Positions 1-12,300 of a stretch of 64,000 nucleotides of DNA are shown in pieces; within the stretch, counting starts at the first letter, position 1, and each line of letters opens with the position of its first letter. The DNA is taken from the NCBI RefSeq assembly GCF_009389715.1, contig NC_052405.1, positions 12,964,194 through 13,028,193 of the forward strand, read 5' to 3'. The stretch is from Phoenix dactylifera (Eukaryota; Streptophyta; Magnoliopsida; Arecales; Arecaceae). The position numbers and the translations under genes are program-made. The notes beneath the pieces were generated by a model. It was not told where the DNA came from, ran no database searches, and saw only the letters and a list, made by a program, of their open reading frames with translations.

Positions 1-86
1 TATCATTTATGGTATTCTTAATAGAATATATTTTGAGATAGATATGATGAACGCATCACTTACCAATCTAGAATGCACCTTCTCAG

Positions 87-1405
87 GTACTTGGGAGACT
101 TGCATCACAAATAGCAACTGTGGTTCAAGGAAAGGATAAACCAACATACACGCCAAACCGTGATGATGGAGATATGTGTGTTGTGCTTAATGCAAAAGAT
201 GTTTGTGTCACAGGGAGAAAAATGACTGACAAATTTTATCATTGGCATACTGGGCAAGTTCAATTGACAGTCTTTGTTTATCAAGGAAATTTAAATTGGC
301 TTGTTTTTTAGTTTATCTGATTCATCATGTTGTTTTACTTTTGTAGGTATATTGGCCACCTGAAGGAAAGAAGCTTGAAGGACCAGATGGTGAAGGATCC
401 AACTGAAGTGATTCGCAAAGCTGTCTTACGTATGCTTCCTCGAAATAAATTGCGTGATGTAAGTGATCTTTCTCTTCAGTTCTTTCTTATGCCTGTCATT
501 TAAGTGATATGGTGTTGAAAAATCAAATCTTGATTCTGTTTCATCTATATCTTATAAACCAGTTACTTATGCCCCCATGTTGATGTGTAAGTTTCGCACT
601 TTAAATTTACCCAACATAAAATCAGAGTTGTTCATGCTAGGCAGGATTTTTGACTTGAGTTTACTAAAAACAAACTAAATCCTGCTCTACTTTAGTTTCA
701 AGATAAAACTTTGTAGGAAAAATCAGTTTTTGCTTTTTCAAATATCTTGTTTTGTTTTACTGAAGTCAGCCCTGGATCTTAGGTGTAAAAGACTAAGCTT
801 CCCATATCAAAGTATCAAGTTTGCAAAGTTGCTTTTTTGTAGCTTGCTTTATTATGATACATGATGATGTAAAATCATCTTGATATTTTCTTTTTTATTA
901 TTATTGTTGTAGGTCTTGTGATAGTAATTTCAAGACACAATTCTGGTTGTTTAAAAGTTGGAGCTGAAATGTAACGGATATCAACCATTAAAAAATCCTC
1001 AAAAAAATTGCTATTCAACACATGAGCTTCTTATATATTAGGCTAATCGGATTTACAATGAACCTATCCATAAGTAGATCATCAACAACAATTAACCCTG
1101 TGGATTACCCATCATCTAATTGCCTTTTAGATTATTCACTTGACACAATCATGAATAATTTCTCTTCCTAATGTTGAACCTGCTTTCAATGTCAAAACTA
1201 AATGTAGGACAGGTTATACTTTTCACACAAAATTGGTCACTTCCCTCAAAATCTCTAATTCAACAAATTACTTGCTAAAACTTTTGATGCGCAGTAGTAT
1301 CAGTCAAGGACGGCAAGGGAGTCCTCTCCAGCCAGACTTTGACCAAGGTTTCCATAGTGTCTCACCATGGAGAAAATGCTACAAGTATCAGCGAACTGTC
1401 ATCTG

Positions 1406-1460
<55 letters not shown>

Positions 1461-2089
1461 TGTGTGTGTCTGTGTATGTATTTGCTATTTGCTTGAGTAT
1501 TTTTTTCTTGGTGAGTACAAGGGGGAAGAAGAAGCTAGAGATGAACAAAGGATCCCCCCTTAGCAGCATTTTTCCATATAAAAGAAGAAAGGAGGGAAAT
1601 TATTTAGCCAAACTCTTGGTTCACAACTCTGCACCCTGACCTGAGTTTAACTCATCAAACCTTATATAAAGATATGTAAACCATTTTTAACTCCATGTAA
1701 CAATTTGCAGCCAAAGGTTTTCTCCTTAAATGACCGCAAAGCAAAATCCCAACCAACCCTTTGTGACGCCAATAAAATGGAGAGATCTTCCACATTCAGT
1801 TTCTTGTGTCTTTGAAAGGTTTACTCATTGTTCATGTTATTATACTGACAACACTCACTGATAGACCATGTGTTTTGTTCAGGACCGAGATCGCAAACTA
1901 AGGATATTTCCAGGAAGTGAGCATCCTTTTGTTGATCGTCCTCTGGAGCAATATGTGATGCCCCCTCGGAAGGTACGTGAGATGCGACCCCGCGCAAGGC
2001 GTGCACTTATACGAGCTCAGAAGAAGACAGATCAGAAAAACACAAACACCAAGACACAAAAGGAAGACAAAGGCCAGATCAGCACATGA
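87..2089 (+). CDS. RPL13: Mitochondrial ribosomal protein L13 (uL13m), 3' part
   Basis: Exons join(87..253, 347..458, 1883..2089) give 161 residues and a TGA stop; the 5' exons lie left of the window. The peptide opens with [19 protein letters not shown], then [20 protein letters not shown], the uL13 signature region, and continues YIGHLKERS and [15 protein letters not shown]. Its basic tail ([17 protein letters not shown]) resembles the plant mitochondrial L13 paralogue rather than the plastid one. uL13 is a large-subunit protein that binds 23S-type rRNA early in assembly; here it would act in the mitochondrial matrix. Phases agree at both junctions (2 then 0). Intron 1 (254-346) has a GC donor (GG|GCAAGT), the only reading that keeps THTGYIGHL in frame. 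Intron 2 (459-1882) holds a TA/TG microsatellite. The gene is convergent with the 4CL-like gene. Mitochondrial targeting cannot be checked because the N-terminus is missing. Confidence 0.9.
1405..1470. repeat. Compound (TA)n(TG)n microsatellite in RPL13 intron 2
   Basis: About 11 TA units run directly into about 15 TG units. This lies entirely inside the second RPL13 intron and has no coding role; it is probably length-polymorphic. Confidence 0.95.
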
Positions 2090-2765
2090 TATGTCCAGTT
2101 CTCCATTAAGGATTTTGGATCTTCCATGTTAAGAAGAAACTAAACATAGTACTTGGATTTGAGTCCAACAGTCAGGAATCTACATTTCATAGACGGTTGG
2201 GTTATGCATAGTGTAGTTGAGATTTTGTTAGCAGCATAATGCCCGAATAGAATGTGACTGATGCATTCTTTTCAGTTCATTTGGTTTGGAGATGTAATTT
2301 TTCTATGCCAAACATCCTTGTGACTTCCTCCTCTGTTCTAATTAAACTCTGGAATCAAATACTGACCAAACAAAGCCGGTAATGATCCTATTGCGCAGAT
2401 CCACATGTTGTAACCTGCTTGACAACTGCAGGTACTTTGTTTAAATCCACTGCTAATCTGCTCTTTAAGATGCATCCCATAAATGCCTTCTGAGGTTGTG
2501 GAGGCATAGTGTTGCTGGATGAACAGCTTAAAATTCTATGGCCTTGCAAGTACTTGGGGCATTTAACACAACCGAGACTTGAGTACTTGGCTGCGAATTT
2601 GCACATAATTTGGCAGTGCTGCTTAGAGAAGCATGACTTCAGAATTTGTCGAACAGCTTGTTGGTGTATGCAACACCCAAAAGTATTGGTATTGCTTGCA
2701 TTAAAGCATGGGAGCTTCCCAAGAGCATTCTAAGCAATGCTCAATTTTACTGAATAAAAAAATTA
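2090..2765 (+). other. Probable 3' UTR of RPL13 with poly(A) signal
   Basis: The sequence after the TGA stop is T-rich and non-coding. An AATAAA hexamer lies at 2753-2758. The true cleavage site is not visible from sequence, and an earlier site would also be possible. Nothing else is recognised up to 2800. Confidence 0.4.
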
Positions 2766-3154
2766 TAAGATGAATTAGGAATGCCTGGTGCCTTTCTCGA
2801 CTTTTTTTTTTTTAGTGCAAAAAAAAAAAGGTGATCTGCTTGTGTTCTATCACAATCCACTCCCATGACCTGCTAAAGCAAGCATGCAATTCACTTTTAT
2901 CAAACGCAGGGATGAAGCATGTCTCATAAGCAGATACAGGTGAAATTGCAGTTGTGACACGATATAGGGATAAACAACCACTATATCGCATTTTTTTCTA
3001 ACCTATTGGTTTTGAAAAGCTAACTTGATTGTGCTATTATAATATTTACGATCATCATTCGCAATGCATTTCATTTGGCTTGTTGGCTCTTTTGTGCCTT
3101 GGAGAAGAAACCAGTTCCGTATATCAAAAACAACCATCTTAGCTTAAACTGCAT

Positions 3155-3350
3155 ATGGGCACCAATTTCGATAAGGTTCAGGCCAGGTTGAAATAGGTTA
3201 GACTGGTTAGAACTCCAAACCTGAATATAACCTATTTAACAAATAGGTTGACTAATGTCAAGTTGTTTATAATCCATACCTATTTATGCGAAACCTAAAT
3301 ATGTTTATCTCAAATCGATTGTAAATTGGATCAAGCTTGGCCATCTCTAC
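3155..3350. repeat. MITE-like dispersed repeat fragment
   Basis: This stretch has repeated AACCTATTT / AAATAGGTT words in both orientations and ends in TTGGCCATCTCTACC. That resembles the self-complementary word repeats of nonautonomous hAT-type elements seen elsewhere in this window. The ends are not clear and no target duplication was found. Confidence 0.3.
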
Positions 3351-3834
3351 CATAACCTTACTCAACCCAATACGTAAGATTTATTTTTATGTCTTCAATT
3401 CATATATTACTTACTTATATGCTGTATATGATTACTATTTGGTAGGATTTGACTTAGATTGAGATTCTGATTATGTCTTCAATTCATAAAAAGCCAAGTC
3501 TTGATAAATTCATACATACTTTGCTGTTCCTAATAGGTGACCATGAGGTATGGTAGGTTAAAAGACAAATAATAGTATCTTTACATCCTACCAACTCCAA
3601 CATTGAAAAGCTTTGATAGACTTTTTTAGAAAGCTTAATCCATTCCCTTGATAACTGTTCAATGCTATTGAGCAAATAAAGAAAAGCTTTGACACAAGGC
3701 ATAAATGAAGCACATCCTTTCAAGCTTTTAGCAATTAAGCAAGTGCTAGGATGCACTGTCGCTATGCTTGAAACTCATAGTACATTGGAGACTGTCAAAC
3801 TAAAAGACTTCATGATCTAGACATGAAACACGCA

Positions 3835-6800
3835 TCATAATTTACATTTGGAGGTAGAAAGTGCAAGTTTTCTCAATTCCCTCCTCAAGATCTTTCCAGC
3901 TGCTGATTTCGGTATTGAGTCAACAAATGCAACTTTACGTATCTTCTTATATGGTGCGACCTAAAACAAATGCATGCATTGCGTAATTGTTAGCCTTAAA
4001 GCTTTTGTTTCCTTGAGTATAGTCACTTCTGTTTCATTCAAACAAATCAAAAAAAAAATGATTGGAAGTTCAAATTTTCATATTTAATGCACACCTTCTT
4101 TGCAACAAAATCAATAATTTCTGCTTCACTGAGGTTGCTTCCAGGTTGTCTCACCACAAATGCCATTGGTATTTGCCCTGCTTCTTCATGTGGGTACCTA
4201 TTTTTTGCAAACATCCAATGATGAGAAAACTAGATTGAAAGCTGCCCAAAGGAAGCTCTTTCCAATTACCCCTTCTACCCTTCGCTGTCAAATGACCATC
4301 AAATAATGGTAGAGAAAAATAACAGAAATTCTTACTATGTCTGAAGCAAGCCTGTAGTAGCCAGCACAAATGCATATAGTAGTAAATCACTGATCATTAT
4401 TAACTAATATTTTTATAAATTAAAATTCTACAGTATCCATTTTTTCTTGAAAAACAAGCTGGTTCCACTACCATATTAATGCGTTAACTTGCACGCGGAT
4501 AATGCATCATATACAGCATAAATGTGTTTTAATGAATATTCAAATCATATCTTGTGCATACAGTATATGCACCATAAAATTTAGAAACTGCTAAATGCCA
4601 TAAAGGTTTTGACCAGAAATCAAAATTTTTTAACATAAGGTACTTGGGAGATGCTAAAAAGAACAATATCACATAAGCACTAGAAATGAAATTTTGTAGA
4701 TAAATGAAACTTTTTGCATGTAATCTTCAAAAAAGAGAAGAGAATGGCTAACTTTTTTATGATGATATTAGTGTAGAATTATGATACTTTAAGCACTAAG
4801 AGACCATTTCAAAAGTAAGCTGATTCATGAAACAACGTAAGGACTTAAGGAACATAATTTTAGGAAGAACTTTAACCAAAACATTATAATTGTTACAATA
4901 TATTTCCAGGTGACATATGATTGGAGCATTATCTTTCTACTTAATATTTAAGTTAATCATATTCACAGATCAATTCTAACTTATTATCATGAACTACTAC
5001 GTGAGGATCTCTAATACCTTAACCTTTTTCTGTCCACCATAATTATAAGTCATGAAAAGTCTCCTATGCATGTCACCATAAGGATATATAGCCTGGCATT
5101 GCGCTACTGAAGAAAAGATCAATCTCTGCTACATCCATTGCTTTCACATTTATAGTTTAAGAAGTATACTAGCAACACAGTTAAACAAAAGCAGAAGCCG
5201 TGTAATTAATTGAGGTTGTAATGTTTAGAAACCTACGGAACTACAGCAGCCTCCACAATTTCTGGTAAGGACTGCAGCAAAAGCTCCAATTCAGCAGGCG
5301 GAACCTGCAATATGGAAATCATGCTAAATGAGTAAGCCTGTATGTATACTAAACATGGTTAAAATCTATAGATAAGCAATCGCACACCTGGTAAGCCTTG
5401 TATTTGATCAACTCCTTCAGCCTATCCACGATGTAAAGAAACCCATCATGATCAAAGTAACACAGATCACCTGTCTTCAGCCAACCATCAGAACTGAATA
5501 TGGAAGCATTGGCTTCATCGTCACCAACATAACCTGACAACAAAAATCGACTAAATGCTGCACCTAATGTAGTCAATGCGCAAAAGAGGCCTTCTTGCAG
5601 TTTTTGATTCTTTAGGCTCCTATTTAAAAAACTACATAACCACTTATGTTCCCATGGAAGCGGCGAACTGGGGACAGACCTAATTTTTGACCCATTGCAC
5701 TTGTCAATGCAAGCCTTTACCATTGCACCAAGCAACGATCCCCCTTCTTTAGGTTCCCATTAGCACTGTCTTAATCTGTACGCCTACATGATCAAGTGCT
5801 CAAGTGTCCTAATTTTCTAAGAATTCACTACACATATTACCTTTCATGATGGCAGGACCTCGGACCCATAATTCACCTTCTTGGGCAACTGATAAAGCCT
5901 CACCAGTGACTGTGTCTACAATTTTTGCTTCGACATTAGAAGAGAGGCGTCCAGCAGACCTCACATGACAGCATTCATCAGGACCAACCAATATGGAAAT
6001 TCCTCCTGCCTCAGTTGAACCATACCCCTGGATAGATCAGAAAAGGATGTTCAAATCTGGCCTATTGAAACTGTGTACAAGAACAACAGGCAAGGCGGAA
6101 ATTCTTTGTCAGTGTTGTTAATATTCCTAATCTAAGAAATATATGCCTTGTAAAAGTCTCTAATGATCTTGTAAGAAGAAAGACAAATGTTTTTAACCAT
6201 TGGAGAGACATACCTAGAAAAAGAAGCCTTGATAGATATCAAGCTTCTTTATATGTACTAAAAGAAAGCAGATCGACAAGCTGGTTTTGCTTGCCATAAG
6301 CCTCTGCAATTCAAGGTTGAATTGTAGAGGGTCAGTTTGAAATCAAGGGTTATGCTTTTCATTGTGGATTGGCAAACAATAAGTTTCCTAATACATGTAC
6401 TATGGCTGTCACACAATTACAGATCATTTCTTCAATTCAGAGACATAATAAGTCGGAATTGAACCTCTTTAGTTCCAATCCAAACTCTGAGAGGATTCAA
6501 ACTCCACATATCATTTTATGAATAGCTCCCTAAGTCTCAGCCATAATAACTTGTAAGTTGTAAGACCGGTTTCAAGAACTACCAACGCCAAAATAGGCAC
6601 TTTGGCCGCCAAATTATTCTCACAAGACCTGGTTCATATCTTTTCGGGCAATGTTTCTCAATAGAGGTGCTACCAAGTCAAGCTGAGTCAAGTAGCTAGA
6701 GGCTCGAGTTCAACTCGATTCAAAATACTCAAGCTCGAAATTCGATTCAATGTCAATCGAGTCTTAGTATTCAAGTTTGAACTTGACTGAATCAAAAAAA

Positions 6801-8437
6801 AAAAATAGATAAAAAAGTAATACTCAAAATCAACTTGAGTCGGCTCATATTAAGAGACATACTGATTTCAAGCTCAAATGTGAGCCTTAGTCATAATTAA
6901 AAAATATAGTTAAAAAATAGAAGTTATATCAGTTTAAAAAAATAAGAATAATATATTTTAAATATTAAATCAATAATATATTATAAATAAAAAATATTAT
7001 TGAAAATATATATACTAAACTAAACTCGCAGGACTGCAAGCTAAGTTTTTTAATGCTCGAGCTCGAAAGTTCGAGCTAGTTGATGCCGGTAATAGTCTAA
7101 GTTGAGTCGAGTTTGAATCCGAGCCGAGCTCCGGCAGCAGGCTCACTCTTTCTTTTTTTTTTCTTTTTTTTTTCCCCCGCTTTGTTGATGTGTACCAAAT
7201 GAGGGTTGTATCTTTCACACCAAAGAAGGATTCGTCCTCTTCACTAATCCACCGTTGGATCGCGTAACGGTTGCTTTCAAGCAACGCAAGTGTCGATGAA
7301 AAATTTCAGAATGCTTTGAGAGCTGTGCGGGATGCTGCGATCCAACGCTAAACATCGCAAAAGTCAAATCCTTCCTTCGCGAAAGATACAACCCGAACCC
7401 GGGTGTACCTGCGAGAGCTCCACGCGAGGGAACCTCGCCATGAACCGCTCCGCCGCCGCCGGGTGGAGCGGAGCGCCACCGCAGACCACGCGCTCGAGCG
7501 CCGACAAGTCAAGACCCGCTGCCACCTCTGGCCGCCCCATTGCCACCACCACGGGCGGTGCCGCCGTTATCTCCGTCACCCTGTGCTGCTCCGCCGCCCG
7601 GAGCATCTCCGCTACACCCGCCCGGCCGCCGCCCATCAGCACCATCGTCGCCCCCAGCACCACTCCCTTCAGAGCCACAACGAACCCCATTGTATGGAAC
7701 ATCGGCGCCGTCAGCAGCTTCACCTCCGGCCGTCCCTCCCGCCGCGCCGCATAAAACCCGGCCATCATCGCGATGAAGCTCCGGTGCGTCAGCGCCGCCG
7801 CCTTGACCCGTCCGGTTGTCCCCGAGGAGAACAGGATGGCCGCCACGTCGGGCTGGCGCACCTCCGCCGCCGGAACGGCGGCCGATGCGGCGTTGGAGGT
7901 GAGGAAGGAGTGGAATTCCAAGGAGTCGAGGAGGAGGGTGGGTAGGTGGCGGGGGAGGGCAGCGGCGGTGGAAGAGACGGCAAAAGCGACGGTGGGTTTG
8001 GATAGGCGGACGAGGCTGGCGATCTCGGAGGGGGTGGAGGCGGGGTTGGCGGGGGCGGCGACGGCGCCGATTGAGAAGAGAGCAAGGTAGAGGACAGGGA
8101 TCTCGAGGCGGTTTGGGGAGAGGATGAACGCCACGTGTCCGTTGGAGAGGCCGAGGTGGGCGCGGAGGGAGGCGGCGAGGGAGCGGATCTGGGAGAGGAG
8201 GTCGGGGAAGGAGACGGCGGCGCCGGTGGTGGCGTCGAGGATGGCGGGGTGGGAGGGGAGTGGGGAGTGGAGGAGGGATTCGGCGTAGTAGGCGGCGGAG
8301 AGGGGGACGGAGGGTGACGGCATGGCGGCGGTGGGGCGGAGGCTGCAGAATGTCTTGGTGACGCCGTCAAAGCCGCTCCTCGGGTCGACGGACGGAGGAA
8401 GTGACGGTGACCGAGGATCGTCGGCAGTCTCCGCCAT
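3835..8437 (-). CDS. 4-coumarate--CoA ligase-like acyl-CoA synthetase
   Basis: Exons complement(join(3835..3960, 4095..4197, 5237..5304, 5388..5533, 5841..6027, 7409..8437)) give 552 residues, the usual 4CL/4CL-like length; all phases match. It belongs to the ANL adenylating family (acid + ATP + CoA to acyl-CoA via an acyl-AMP). Visible motifs: P-loop SSGTTGRVK (204-212), GYGSTEAGG (344-352), box II-like GELWVRG (394-400), TGD (426-428) and the C-terminal AGK with catalytic Lys about 534. The protein ends SKCKL, a PTS1-like tripeptide that suggests a peroxisomal location, as for plant 4CL-like enzymes acting in jasmonate or ubiquinone-ring precursor metabolism. The substrate cannot be told from sequence. 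The start MAETADD was chosen because the 16 upstream in-frame residues are unlike the family. Exon 1 is very GC-rich with no introns; exons 2-6 are AT-rich. Intron 1 (6028-7408) contains a repeat. Confidence 0.93.
6660..7145. repeat. MITE-like element in intron 1 of the 4CL-like gene
   Basis: GC-rich ends packed with CTCGAG / AGCTCGAA / GAGTCGAG words in both orientations flank an AT-rich core (about 6890-7020). The left end reads GTGCTACCAAGTCAAGCTGAG and the right end GAGCCGAGCTCCGGCAGCAG. This architecture is common in nonautonomous hAT-like elements of plants. The termini are approximate and no target duplication was confirmed. Confidence 0.45.
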
Positions 8438-8486
8438 GAGAGAAGGTTGGTAATGCTTGGGGGTGGTGGTATTGATATCGTGCAAA

Positions 8487-8488
<2 letters not shown>

Positions 8489-8548
<60 letters not shown>
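8489..8548. repeat. (AT)n microsatellite, about 30 units
   Basis: A nearly uninterrupted alternating A/T tract of about 60 bp starts about 50 bp upstream of the 4CL-like ATG, within the probable 5' UTR or core promoter. It can form cruciforms and is likely to be highly polymorphic. Confidence 0.97.
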
Positions 8549-8551
<3 letters not shown>

Positions 8552-8574
8552 GGAGTAGAAACTAAAAGGTTGAG

Positions 8575-8575
<1 letters not shown>

Positions 8576-8610
<35 letters not shown>

Positions 8611-8612
8611 TG
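8576..8612. repeat. (TTA)n microsatellite, about 12 units
   Basis: A perfect trinucleotide TTA/ATT tract lies just beyond the AT tract on the promoter side of the 4CL-like gene. Confidence 0.95.
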
Positions 8613-9139
8613 TTTTAAATATTATTTTAATAATAATAAATATATTATTGCTATGGTGATGATGATGATAACGTCGGTGATTGATGATGGAAGTGATATC
8701 AATATATTACCACAATTTTAGTTGAAAGGGTTCTTTCCTCCGCTCCATTTGCTAATTTATTGTCACTGGCGATTGGAAAGAATTTACGGATAAATTATAT
8801 TATGTTACATCAACATGCAGAAAGTTTTCAAGTTTATTTAATTATAGGGAGTGGGAACTGGGAAGGTTGTCTTGTCTGATGTGGATCCCATGTGCGTGTT
8901 TCTTCAGTGTTGTTGGATCAGCGATCGGGAATGATGTTTACCATCCATCACCTGGTGTCGGAGGCCAAAAGATACCCTGTAAACTTTTGATAGATTTTAT
9001 TATTTCAGTAGTCTAAACAAAAATGATGACAACTTTTTTAATTAAAATCATCTCATCTAACACGCAGTCTCCAATTGCAGAAGTGGATTTCTCAACCAAC
9101 GTAGTATTGTTAATTATTAGTAGCTACCATCATCAAATG

Positions 9140-9328
9140 CGTTGAGAGAGAAGAATAAAAAAATATATATATTTTTGCCTGTGTATTACGGTATGCAAAA
9201 GTAGCTTTTATATAGTACTAAAAGACGGGTGAATTTTAGTAAGATTGGCTAAGTTTAGTACAATCAATTTAAATGGAATTTGATAAGGACGGCTAAATTT
9301 GGTACAATGACCTACAATGATTCCAACA
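9140..9328 (-). repeat. 3' LTR of the copia element
   Basis: Reading the minus strand, the LTR starts TGTTGGAATCATTGTAGGTC at 9328 and runs about 188 bp, matching the copy at 14164-14351. Shared landmarks include GCTTTTATATAGTACTA (plus-strand sense) and the terminal TGAGAGA block. The inner edge near 9140-9143 is uncertain by a few bases. Confidence 0.85.
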
Positions 9329-9345
9329 TTTTTCCTCAAACTCAA
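9329..9345 (-). other. Polypurine tract of the copia element
   Basis: Immediately before the 3' LTR the minus strand reads TTGAGTTTGAGGAAAAA, a purine-rich primer typical of copia elements (known form TTTGAGGGGGAGTG before TGTT). It fixes both the element's direction and the LTR start. Confidence 0.75.
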
Positions 9346-12300
9346 GGTGGTAAAGTGAACACTAACTTAAATTTAAAAGCAAGAGATTGAAAGATGTCAG
9401 GATGATGAGCTTTGGTGAAAACGTCCGCAAGCTGATCATCATTGTGAGCAATTTGAATTGAACTATGACTGTCGCAATAAATAGGAGTGCTCGACTGCTG
9501 AGGAGCACCCATATCCTGTAGAAGCCAAAGAAGTTCGGAAGTAGTATCAGCAAGAGCTCGATACTCAACCTCACTGCTAGAGCGAGCAACAACCGTCTGC
9601 TTCTTGCTTCGCCAAGAGATGAGAGAGTCACATAATAGAAAAAGAAAACCAGTGGTAGAGCGGCGATCAGTAGGGTCACCGGCCTAATCAACACTAGAAT
9701 AAACCTGTAATGTCAAGAACAAGCGAGAAGAAAAATGAAGTCCATGAAACAAGATATCATTCACATAGTGTAAGATGTGAAAAACAACTGCATAGTAAAC
9801 AGAGCGTGGAGCCATCATGAACTGGCTGACAAGATGTACAACATAGACAATATCTGGCCTAGTATGAGGCTGCTAACAAGCTGTCGGTAAAGGATAGCAT
9901 CTGGAAGGAGCTCCCAATCTGTAGCACGGAGCTTGATGTTGGACTCTAAGGGACTATCACTTGTCTTGCAATCAGTAAGACCAGAACAAAAAAGGAGATC
10001 AGAGGCATACTTGGCCTAGGTGAGGTAGTAGTCATCAAATGTAGGAGATACCTCCAATCCTAAAAAGTAATTGAGAAAACCAAGATCCTTCATCTCAAAG
10101 TGCTAACTCAAAAACTACTTAAGCTCATAAATACCAGAAAGATCGTCACCAGTAATAATCATGTCGTCAACATAAAGTAGTAGAATGGTGATACCAGTAG
10201 CAATCTGACGAATGAAGAGAGCAGAGTCATAGGAGCTATAAGTAAATCCAAGCTATGCAACAGTGGAGCTAAATTTGGTGAACCAAGACCCTCGAACTTG
10301 CTTGAGCCTATACAAGGCTCGTTGAAGATAGCAAACCTTACTCGGATGATAAGAATACCCTGGGGGAGGCTCCATATATACCTCCTCAGCCAAATCACCA
10401 TAGAGGAAGGCATTCTTTACATCCATCTAAAATAAAGGCCAGTGGCATGCCGAGGCCACAGCTAAAAGGGAGCGGATGAAGGTAATGCGAGCAACGGGGG
10501 CAAATGTCTCCTCATAATCAATGTCATACTCTTGGGTATATCCTTTTGCCACCAGACGTGCTTTATGTCGTACTTCAAAACCATCAGAGTTAGTTTTTAT
10601 CTTGTAGATCCACTTGCAACTAGCTGTAATCTTTCCAGAAGGAAGACCAACCAAATCCAAGGTATGAGTTTTGTGAAGGGCATCGAGTTCTTCGGTCATA
10701 GCTTGCTGCCAAAGAGGATCAGAGGAAGCCTCACGGTAGGTATGAGATTGGTGTAAAGAAGCACGAGCAGCATAGCTATAATAATCACGAAGATGAGTAG
10801 GAAGTGCTCTTACCCTAGAGGAGCGGCAAAGGATAAAAGAATTAGGCTCAGAGAAAGACAACTCTGGTGGTGAAGTGGGAGGACCTGCAAAGAGATTAGG
10901 AGTGGTAATAGTGCCCAGTGCCCATCGATAGATCGTCATTAGAGCACACTGGTCTTGCATTAAGGTCATTAGTGTCTGGTAGCAAGTTCACAGAAACATC
11001 AGTGAATATCGGTACATGACCCTGGAGTGAAGGTGGAAAGGAGGACATGGTGCAAAACATCTTATGCTCCCAAAAGGTGACATGGCAGGATATCAAAAGA
11101 TGTTGATCAATGGGATCATAGCAGCGATAAGCTTTATGTTCTATATCATACCCTAAGAAGCAACACAAGCGGGATCTAGGTTGTAGCTTAGTATGCTCAT
11201 GAGGCTGGAGAAGAATGAAATGCATGCACCCCAAAACCTGAAGGGAGTGGTACTCAGGAATTTTTCCATAGAGAAGTTTATAGAGCGACTTATTCTGTAT
11301 TCTAGGTGAAGGAGTGCGATTAATAGTATAAACCGCAGTGAGAGCTGATTCGCCCCAAAAAAATTCTGAAACAGATGCAGAAAGTAGGACTCGAGTAGTA
11401 TCCAAAATGTGCCTGTGCTTACGCTCAGCACGCCCATTCTGTTGGGAGGTTTCAGGACATGAACGATGTGGGATCGTATCATTGTGTTTCAAGGTGTTGA
11501 GAAAAGTGGATTCTCTATACTCTATGGTATTATCAGTTCGAAAAATCTTAATTGAACAAAAAAATTGGGTCAGAATCATTTTCTAAAAATTAATATAAAT
11601 TTGTGAAAGTTTAGACCAGTTGCACATAAAATAAAACTATGTGTATCGAGAATAGTCATCAACAAAAATCACAAAATAATGTAATCTCCTCATAGTATGA
11701 GTAGGGGCAAGCCCCCAAATATCAGAATATACCAAATCAAAAGGTGTTGAAGAATTTGAGTCACTATTAGGAAAAGATAAACTAGATTGTTTTCCAAGTT
11801 GACAAGACATACAATTAAATGATTCAGGACTCACAGAACCTAAATGACCACTAAAAATTAATAAGCGAATACGAGACACAAAGGCATGCCCTAGTCGAGA
11901 GTGCCAAAGACAGAGAGTAGCTGACGACGTACGAGATGGAGTTGTAGCCAACATATTGATTGGAAGATGCAGAGAAGTGAGCTCGAATAAACGACCAACT
12001 TTACGGGCAGTCCCAATGATCTGTCCTGTTTGCGGATCCTACACCACGATTTGTAAAAAGTAACTCAAGACCTAGTTCACAAAGTTGTCCGACAGATAAC
12101 AGATTTAAAGATAATTTGGAAACAAGGTATCAATGACAGATAGCTGAGGAGTAGAAACGGAACCATGTGACTAACATGCATATGAGAACCATTGGCAATG
12201 TAAATTGTAGGTGAGTGAAATAATTTAGTTGTGGAAGTAAGAAGAGAGGAATCAGAGATTATATGGTTACAACAAGCAGAGTCAAGATACTACGATTGGT

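Larger units (their letters stand above)
8438..9139. other. Upstream region of the 4CL-like gene
   Basis: This roughly 700-bp gene-free stretch lies between the 4CL-like start codon and the copia element. It is dominated by the AT and TTA microsatellites listed separately, then ordinary AT-rich DNA. No clear TATA box can be assigned because of the simple repeats. Confidence 0.5.

Noticed and set aside
7403..8317. Several long open frames on the plus strand and in another minus frame over the 4CL-like exon 1
   Set aside because: They are low-complexity Pro/Ser/Arg or Gly/Glu shadows produced by the GC-rich codon usage of the real exon.
8650..8700. GATGATGATGATAA stretch as a possible snoRNA C/D box
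   Set aside because: No paired D box, terminal stem or guide geometry; it is a simple repeat.
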